DNA from: Piezodorus guildinii
Lineage: Eukaryota > Arthropoda > Insecta > Hemiptera > Pentatomidae
Direction: 5' to 3'
Length of the DNA: 64,000 bases
Assembly (NCBI GenBank): GCA_023052935.1
Contig: CM041292.1
Coordinates: 34,206,386-34,270,385 of the forward strand
Part shown: piece by piece, positions 57,192 to 64,000 of the stretch
Layout: the number at the start of each line of letters is the position of its first letter
Numbering within the stretch: the stretch's first letter is position 1
Translations under genes and position numbers: made by a program
Notes under the pieces: model-generated
Told to the model about the DNA's origin: nothing
The model's input: the letters and a program-made list of their open reading frames with translations, nothing else
Databases searched by the model: none

Positions 57192-57443
57192 AATGTATAT
57201 TGGAGTTCTAGCATTGGCTAGATTCTCCACTCACGTGCTGTATGATTGTGAATTGTATATAGGTATGAGTGACTTTTGTATATATTTTATTGATTTTGTT
57301 TTGTATATATGTATATTGTATTATTATTATATAAATTTATTGTTTAGTATATATCGTGTGAATGTAGTATGAATGTTGTACTTCATCACTATTAAAAATG
57401 TCCTAAAATGGACAGATTGTAATATTGCTCAATAAAGAATTGT

Positions 57444-57483
<40 letters not shown>

Positions 57484-58800
57484 ATGAAATATTTTCATCA
57501 AGTCATGTCCTCAAAGTCTACAAGTAAAAGATCTAGATCTGCTGGTTCTAACTCGTCTTCCACAAAACAGAGACCCCGCCGTGAACAAAATAAAAAAATG
57601 ATTCCACCAGCGACCGCGTCAGCTACCTCATTAGGATCTGAACCACAGCCCAGCACATCATCACAAGGAATAACTGATGAATCCCCGTTTTTTACACCGA
57701 ATCCATTTGAGATCCTCCAAAATGAAAAAGAAACCATGGAATCTTATCCTATACCCAGGGAACCACTACCTCCACCAATATTTGTTAAAAATATTAAAAA
57801 TTTTAAACTGATGTGTGCGCATTTAAACAAAGTAACTGATCCTAATAGTTATTATTGTATTAGTAGAACCAATGATACTAAAATATCTCCGACTACTGCT
57901 GAAACCTACAGAAAGATTGTAAAATATCTGACTGAGACCAAAGCTGACTTTCATACTTATCAGCTGCGCCAGGAGAGAGCATTAAGGGTCGTAATCAGAA
58001 ACCTACATTCCTCAACACCCGTTGAAGCTATCAAAGAAGAACTTACAGAATTAGGATTCGAAGTGAGGCAAGTCACCAACGTTCTAAAAGATAAAAGTCC
58101 ACTGCCTCTATTCTTCGTGGACTTGGAACCATCAGCAGGAGTTGAAAAAATCTATGACCTCAGTAGACTGTACTATACCCGTGTAAAAGTTGAAAAACCT
58201 TACACAAAGAAAGAAATAGTTCAGTGTCATAACTGTCAGGCATATGGTCATACCAAAAGTTATTGCCATCACATACCACGTTGTGTGAAATGCGGTGAAC
58301 AGCATAAATCAGAAGAATGTACAAGATCAAGGTCAACACCCGCTGTATGTGCTCTGTGCCTCAAGGACCACCCGGCTAACTACAAGGGATGCGAAATCTA
58401 CAAGAAAATCAGAACCAGATACCAAAAACCTCAGGATCCAAATGAAACAGCTATACCAAGCAGAAGCAGAAGAGAACCATCTAAACTTGTAAATTCTAAT
58501 GTGTCATTTGCCCACTTGCTTGGAGGTGGAAACCAGAGTCATGAAGTCGAGGCACTGCCGGAACAACTTTTTCCTCAACATTCTCAATCTATTGTACAAC
58601 AATCTATCCCTCAAAGTTTACCTAATCTTCAAAAAACTCCTCAACATCAAATTTCTCATATCCCTCCACCATCAAACGTCACAGATCTTACCAGTCTAAT
58701 GACATCGTTCATCTCCGAAATCAAATCTCTTGTTATGCCGCTTATATCACTCCTTACAAATCTAGTATCAAATCTAATCCCTGCCTTGAAAAATCCTTAA
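57484..58800 (+). CDS. LINE ORF1 protein, gag-like RNA-binding protein with three zinc knuckles (copy 2)
   Basis: 438 residues, intact. Start at 57484 (MKYFHQVMSSK); a second conserved ATG at residue 8 is an alternative. Residues 10-40 are Ser/Lys/Arg-rich. Residues about 160-245 form the PRE_C2HC-type domain that precedes the knuckles in Jockey gag proteins (ALRVVIRNLHSSTPVEAIKE; FFVDLEPSAGVEKIYDL). Zinc knuckles: C248-C251-H256-C261, C267-C270-H274-C279, C289-C292-H296-C303. The tail is Gln/Pro-rich and ends with a hydrophobic LVMPLISLLTNLVSNLIPAL helix. Known role in the family: binds the element's RNA to form the transposition particle. The stop codon TAA is immediately followed by the ORF2 ATG in the same frame, which suggests reinitiation or stop read-through. 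Confidence 0.93.
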   Translation: MKYFHQVMSSKSTSKRSRSAGSNSSSTKQRPRREQNKKMIPPATASATSLGSEPQPSTSSQGITDESPFFTPNPFEILQNEKETMESYPIPREPLPPPIFVKNIKNFKLMCAHLNKVTDPNSYYCISRTNDTKISPTTAETYRKIVKYLTETKADFHTYQLRQERALRVVIRNLHSSTPVEAIKEELTELGFEVRQVTNVLKDKSPLPLFFVDLEPSAGVEKIYDLSRLYYTRVKVEKPYTKKEIVQCHNCQAYGHTKSYCHHIPRCVKCGEQHKSEECTRSRSTPAVCALCLKDHPANYKGCEIYKKIRTRYQKPQDPNETAIPSRSRREPSKLVNSNVSFAHLLGGGNQSHEVEALPEQLFPQHSQSIVQQSIPQSLPNLQKTPQHQISHIPPPSNVTDLTSLMTSFISEIKSLVMPLISLLTNLVSNLIPALKNP

Positions 58801-61480
58801 ATGAATTCACCTAACTCCTTATCCATTCTCCTTTGGAATGCGAATGGTGTTAGAAATCATACTGACGAACTGACAGCGTTGTTGCAAGACAAAACAATCG
58901 ATATTGCACTTATAACTGAAACAAGACTAACGACTAAACAGTACTTCAAAATACCGCAATACATGACATACCGTACTGACCACCCAGACGGCAAAGCCCA
59001 TGCCGGTTCTGCTATCATTGTCCACCAATCCCTTTCTCATCATTTACTCCCACTTCCCACCTATGATTTCCTACAAGCCACAGCCAGCCATAGTAATCAA
59101 GACTTTTTCCTTTCGAGTAACCCTCACATCTGCATGTTGCCCTCCTAAACATTCCATTTCCAATTCCGAATTTGTATCCTTCCTGAATTCCTTAGGAAAT
59201 CGTTTCATTCTGGGTGCAGACTTAAACGCCAAGCATCAGCAGTGGGGTTCCAGAACCACGAATTCTCGGGGACGAAATTTGCTGTCTGCACTCAACTCCC
59301 GAAATTTTAATATCCTGCCTCCTGACTCCCCTACCTACTGGCCAACCGATCCTAACCGCAATCCTGACATCCTCGACTTCTTTATCCACAGCGGATTAGG
59401 CTCCCTCTACTTGTCTGTAACTCGCCTTGATGAACTATCCTCAGACCATAGTCCACTGATCCTAAAAGTATCTCTCACTCCAATTCCAAAACCCATTCCA
59501 CCATCATTCATCCGAGGCCCTGTCAACTGGAACCTTTTCCGCCAAATCCTGACAGATAACATTGACCTCAGAGTAACCCTCAAAACCCCAGATGACCTAG
59601 ATAATTCCGTCTATTCCTTTACCACCGCCATCCAACAAGCTGTCTGGACTGCCTCCTCTCCTAAACACTCCAATACAAATCCTCACCAAAATCATTTTCC
59701 ACAACATATTATAGACCTCATCCATACCAAACGCCGAGCAAGATCATTATGGCAGCGCACCCGACACCCAACAGATCGCCGCTCCTATAACTTCTATTGT
59801 AGACAATTGAAGAGGGAGTTGGCGACCTTCCGTTCCCAGTCCTTTAATTCCTACCTCTCCTCTCTATCAGCTCGTGAAAATTCCCTGTGGAATGTCACGA
59901 AAAAGATCCTAAAATACCATCAAGTTTCCCATCCTCTCCGACGTGGTGATGACTCCTGGGCTGCGTCTGATGAAGATAAAGCCATGGAATTCGCCACACA
60001 CCTCTCCAAAGTTTTCACTCCTCACCCGGAATCCCACGCCAATCACACCGCAACAGTGCAAGACTTTCTTATGTCACCAATCCCACTTTCCCTACCTCCT
60101 AAAGCTATTAATCCCTCTGAGGTCAAATATCTTCTCCACAAACTGACCCTCCGTAAATCTCCTGGACACGATCTCCTTACTCCCCAGATCCTCCGACAAC
60201 TTCCGCAGAAAGCTATTATATTCCTTACTTATATTTACAACTGCATCCTACGCACCACCTATTTTCCTCTGTTATGGAAACATTCCACTATCATTCTTTT
60301 TCTAAAACCAGGCAAACCTTCTAACAACACTTCATCCTACAGGCCTATTAGTCTACTCCCCATCCTCTCAAAAATCTTCGAAAGGCTTCTTCTTAAACGT
60401 ATCCTACCCATATTAGAATCTCAAAATCTTCCTTCCCATCAGTTTGGATTCCGTCCTCAGCATTCCACAGTTCAACAGGGGCTCCGAGTTGTAGACCATA
60501 TTTCCTCAGCTCTTGAATGCAAAGAGTATTGTTCTGGTGCGTTTCTGGACATTGCGCAAGCTTTTGACCGGGTATGGCACACTGGATTACTCTTCAAGCT
60601 GAAAACCCATTTACCCCAGTCTCTATACCTCATTCTCCGATCCTATCTCTCAAATCGTTCCTTCCGCGTTCGCTGTGGTGTAGAATTTTCTAACCTTTAT
60701 CCCGTTGAGGCCGGTGTTCCTCAAGGCAGTGTCTTGGGACCCGTCCTCTACATCCTTTACACTGCTGATATTCCTACACATCCTGATACCTTTCTGGCAA
60801 CGTTTGCAGACGACACCGCCATCCTATCATCTAGTTCCAATCCTGAAACAGCATCCTTAAACCTGCAAAGACACCTTTCTCTTATCGAAGACTGGTGTAA
60901 TGCTTGGCGCATAAAGGTGAACGAAGCCAAATGCAAACACGTAACCTTCACTCTTCGACGAAACTCCTGTCCGCCAGTTTACTTCAATTCCATTCCAATT
61001 CCTCCTTCAGATACAGTCCGGTATCTTGGCTTACTGTTAGACAAAAGATTGACTTGGAACCCACATACAAGACTTAAAAGACAAGAACTCAACCGACGAT
61101 TTGGACAGTTATACCGACTACTCAACAGAAAATCTGAACTTACAGTTGACAACAAATTATTAATCTACAGGACAATACTGAAGCCCATCTGGACCTACGG
61201 ATTTGAACTGTGGGGGACAGCTAAACGTACTAACATCAAACGCATTCAATCCTTTCAATCCAAAGTCCTCCGTACAATAGTAAATGCTCCTTATTATGTT
61301 TCCAACTATACCTTGCACAACAACCTTAATGTTCCTTTTATTTCAGACCTAATTCCATCCAAATTTTCCAAATTCCATCAGAATCTCATTCATCATCCTA
61401 ATCCTCTAGCCCAATCCCTATCCAGCTCCACTGAAACGGCAGTGGCCCCGCGACCTTTTGTAAATATACTGGAGTTCTAG
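58801..61480 (+). pseudogene. LINE ORF2, APE endonuclease plus reverse transcriptase (copy 2), one frameshift and altered C-terminus
   Basis: Frame 1 (58801-59148) has SILLWNANGVRNHTDELTAL and ALITETRLTTKQ, the N-terminal half of the endonuclease. A 4-bp AGCC-type duplication near 59083-59092 shifts the frame. The second frame then runs from there to 61480 with GADLNAKHQQWGS, LDFFIHSGL and SDHSPLILK (endonuclease), RKSPGHDLLTPQILRQLP, SYRPISLLPILSKIFE, motif A FLDIAQAFDRVWH, motif B AGVPQGSVLGPVLY and motif C TFADDTAIL, all catalytic aspartates present. Near 61430 a net 26-bp deletion, compared with copy 1, shifts the last codons so the frame ends FVNILEF instead of the family ending. The enzyme would nick target DNA and prime reverse transcription. 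RT is intact by motif; endonuclease is split. Confidence 0.92.
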
Positions 61481-61711
61481 CACTGGCTAGATTCTCCACT
61501 CAATGTGATGTATGTATGAGTGTGTGTATGTGTATATAGGTATAAGAGAATTCTTGACTTATTGTATTGATTCATTATTGTCTATATATTATTGCGATTT
61601 TATGCCGTGTAAATATCATATGAATGTAGTATGTATGATATCTTTCAGCACTGCTATTGATGTCCAAATTGGGACAGATTGTAATTTTATCAATAAAAAT
61701 TTGTTATGAAG

Positions 61712-61750
<39 letters not shown>

Positions 61751-61753
<3 letters not shown>

Positions 61754-61763
61754 ATTTAAATAC
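61751..61763 (+). repeat. Target-site duplication, right copy
   Basis: accatttaaatac, paired with 52511-52523. It directly follows the poly(A) of copy 2. Confidence 0.85.
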
Positions 61764-61950
61764 ACATTCTAAGGTGCTATAAGTCCAAATTATTGTCTCA
61801 CAAACGTTCTGCGTGTGCAGATGTAGACTTCAGCTCAAAATTAAACATTAGAACTACACTTTGTAGTCAACTAAATAACGTTAATATTACAGAAATGTTT
61901 TCACAAAATCATCTTACTGGATTTTTTAAATCTATTTTACCATTTTAATT
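61764..61950 (+). repeat. Family C repeat split by the LINE pair (continuation)
   Basis: 'acattctaaggtgctataag' and 'tccaaattattg' continue family C where 52523 stopped (copy 1: 'acatttcaaggtcccctgag', 'tccaaataacc'). Similarity fades after about 61950. Confidence 0.65.
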
Positions 61951-63070
61951 TATTCATTTCGCTTATCTATTTTTGACGGGACATCATTGTCGAATTTTTA
62001 ATTGTGTTAAACTGAAGTATTATATTTTTTATTTTAAACTATTGGCCATTTGCATAGTTAGTGAAAGTAACGTTTCTTATATATTATTCCAAAGAATTTG
62101 GTCAAGAACATTTTACATATATACATATATTAGTGTAATATACTATCGAAAAACGAATGATCATGTAAGAAATGTATGACAAACCATTCATTATTTTTTT
62201 TATTAATTAAATATAGTTTCAGTTCCTCACCACATGTTTCCATGAAAACTAAACAGAATTTTCTAGATAATTTTAACTATTAATTTTAGAAAAAAACGTT
62301 GTGTTAGCCCACAACAGATATTTAGTTCTTAAATTGAATAATTTCGATTTATTATAATAAAGTTAATTCAATTAATATGTGAAGTGGGACCTACCGACGA
62401 TAACTTAAGTTAGTTATTACGAGTACAATAGGATACAGTAAGTGCAATTAAATTGCAAGTTCTTTTCTCGAATAAAATACAATAGAAAGGATTAAAGAAT
62501 AGAGAGACCTATATAAGCCATTGACAGACCTGCTTTCTAATCATCGGGATCTGGAACATCGTTATGTATGAGGTACTAAGCTCAAGTCACGATGGACTTA
62601 ATAAGTTACAAGGACTTTAAATTAATTAATTATAGTATATAATAGAAAAATATTATTCATTTCTCATTGTTTAAAGACCGTAATTAGATCGATTGCTTCT
62701 GCAAAGACACAGCGTGAAGTCCAAAGAAGTAAAGTGTATTTTCTGAAATTGCTGATTTAATTGGACACTTCGTATTCAATCATGAGAGGCATATTCATAA
62801 ATAGACTATCAAAAGAATTCTTATTCATAAACATCAAAGATATTATTCTCCTTCATTAATAAATAATTTGAGTTCATTATGATGATATTTATAAAAGTAT
62901 TTGCTCTAACCACTAAGGTTGCGTTGGCGTTGTACACGAAGTGGCCTACGAATTAAGAACAAAGATAAATACCATAACTGGCCAAAGATATCGTTCCAAA
63001 AAACCATTAAATTAACAAAATACAAATAGAAAACAGTAAAATGACAGATTTATTTACATGTGATAGTATA
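61951..63070. other. AT-rich intergenic stretch
   Basis: No gene. An A-box-like 'ttagtggttagagc' on the minus strand near 62909-62922 lacks a B box. Confidence 0.4.
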
Positions 63071-63241
63071 GATGGAGAAGATGGTTGGGGTTGCTGTCAT
63101 CAGAAAGAAACACGCATTAAAAATTAGTATTTATTTTAATTGTAGGTCGAAACGTCGGCACAAAATTAAAATAAGTATTTCGTTTTAATGTGTATTTCTT
63201 TCTGATGACCGTACCCCTCCCTCAACCATCTTCCTCATCGA
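63071..63241. repeat. Inverted repeat with hammerhead-like elements
   Basis: Arms of about 50 bp, 63071-63120 ('gatggagaagatggttgggg', 'tcatcagaaagaaacacgca') and 63187-63241, are imperfect reverse complements around about 65 nt. Each arm carries CTGATGA (inward and outward respectively), and the loop contains GGTCGAAACGTC. This looks like a hammerhead unit rearranged by inversion or two nested copies. Confidence 0.65.
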
Positions 63242-64000
63242 ATATTCTCAACGGTCAACTAAACTCCATCATTATGTGAATTTTTAAAAATTCAAAGTTA
63301 AAATCTTCAAAGTGAAAGTTTAAATCCCTCAATTTAAATCGGCATACTGAAAGTAGCATATCTGATTATGAACAACAACGAAATTGAAACACAGTGGGAT
63401 TTAAATGATATTAGGATAGGAGCATGGTGGAAGCTTGAAGGGAGAGATTTCCAGAAGGAAGTGAATCGGGCTAAATAGGAGCGTTGATGTTTTTTTTGGT
63501 TCTATGTAAAGGCGTATTGAGGTCGGAAAGACGAGATCATATTTCCTAAGAATAGAAGGAGGATTTGAATTACAGGAAGTTGTGGACACTATACAATAGT
63601 TTAAGGCTCAAAAAGAGAGAAAAAAATAGATGTAATTTCTTTAAAAAAGCTCGTCGGGTGAATATTTATTATAACTGGTCTGTCTCCTTCATACAAACGA
63701 ATTATAAAGATGAAAAAATAATCCATTGGATAATAACGACACATAAGTTCCTAGCATGATAGACATTCTCAGGAAATAATAAGGCGTTTCAAAACAAGAC
63801 AAATCTCTTAAGCCAACCTATATGGCAGTTATTTATAACTTAGAGGCATTGAGAGTTTTCAACAAGCTTCACGGGACAATATTAGGATAGACATATTATA
63901 ACGGGTATAATTGAAAACAAAAGTCAAGAGATTTCAGTAAAATATACGAAGATATGACCAATGAAATATTTCTATATTATAGAAGATTATATACTTAAAT
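63242..64000. other. Intergenic stretch to right edge
   Basis: The minus-strand frame at 63401-63589 has no recognisable features. No gene supported. Confidence 0.4.

Larger units (their letters stand above)
52524..57480 (+). mobile_element. Full-length Jockey-clade LINE, copy 1 (outer, inactivated)
   Basis: Order: two 5'UTR units (52535-52856, 52857-53201), ORF1 (53202-54509), ORF2 (54510-57191), a 3'UTR of about 255 bp with AATAAA (57432-57437) and an uninterrupted 33-nt poly(A). About seven lesions break the ORFs. Copy 2 begins immediately after the poly(A). Only this copy keeps the 5'UTR, the usual site of the internal promoter in Jockey elements. Confidence 0.93.
57481..61750 (+). mobile_element. 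Jockey-clade LINE, copy 2 (inner, nearly intact, no 5'UTR)
   Basis: Starts 'tcaatgaaat' straight after copy 1's poly(A), 3 bp before the first ATG of ORF1. It lacks both 5'UTR units. ORF1 57484-58800, ORF2 58801-61463 (broken), 3'UTR with AATAAA at 61692-61697, 39-nt poly(A). The 5' end may be a truncation at A/T microhomology with the A-tail target. By eye the two copies differ at about nine positions in the first 78 nt of ORF1, so neither is a recent duplicate of the other. Confidence 0.93.

Noticed and set aside
62905..62960. Possible tRNA on the minus strand (A box ttagtggttagagc)
   Set aside because: No B box or T arm at the right distance; at most a decayed SINE head.
1..64000. Telomeric or CRISPR-type arrays
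   Set aside because: No tandem TTAGG-type runs and no regularly spaced short direct repeats with unique spacers were seen.

Overview
This is AT-rich (about 70% A+T by eye) eukaryotic nuclear DNA dominated by repeats: (AT)n tracts, long A/T runs, tRNA-derived SINEs with Pol III boxes, a mariner element and many pieces of non-LTR retrotransposons (LINEs). There are no bacterial-type operons, no RNA operon and no CRISPR array. The LINE clades present (Jockey, CR1/L2-like, RTE-like) and the mariner type fit an arthropod or another invertebrate. I cannot resolve the species. No complete host gene is recognisable. The best host-gene evidence is one 79-bp minus-strand exon candidate at 17709-17787 with canonical splice signals.

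Layout. Positions 1-10 kb: LINE fragments of three kinds, two copies of a dispersed noncoding repeat (family D) and two hammerhead-ribozyme-like motifs. Positions 10-17 kb: a tRNA-SINE, a mariner element with perfect inverted repeats and TA duplications but an internal in-frame deletion, a second SINE family, two oppositely oriented copies of a roughly 850-bp noncoding repeat (family C) and a tRNA-like cloverleaf. Positions 17-30 kb: the exon candidate, more family C, an RTE-like LINE fragment on the minus strand and GC-richer islands of unknown role. Positions 30-46 kb: 5'-truncated Jockey fragments, three with perfect 11-12 bp target-site duplications, plus a CR1-like LINE fragment, SINEs, and near-perfect hairpins at 29.5, 31.3 and 40.9 kb. 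Positions 46-52 kb: family C, family D and inverted repeats carrying hammerhead-like motifs.

Positions 52.5-61.75 kb hold the main feature: two Jockey-clade LINEs head to tail. The upstream copy has two tandem 5'UTR units and damaged ORF1 and ORF2. Its 33-nt poly(A) joins directly to the ORF1 start of the second copy, which has intact ORF1 and an ORF2 broken by one 4-bp frameshift and a C-terminal deletion. The pair is flanked by a single 13-bp duplication (12/13 identical) and splits one family C repeat, so the outer element is one insertion and the second copy probably landed in the first copy's poly(A) tail.

In the autonomous LINE, ORF1 (RNA-binding, three zinc knuckles) and ORF2 (APE-type endonuclease plus reverse transcriptase) would cooperate in target-primed reverse transcription. 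The SINEs would depend on LINE enzymes and the deleted mariner on a full-length transposase. About eleven hammerhead-like cores, some in inverted-repeat units, point to relics of Penelope-like elements or retrozymes. That assignment is inference from the motif.
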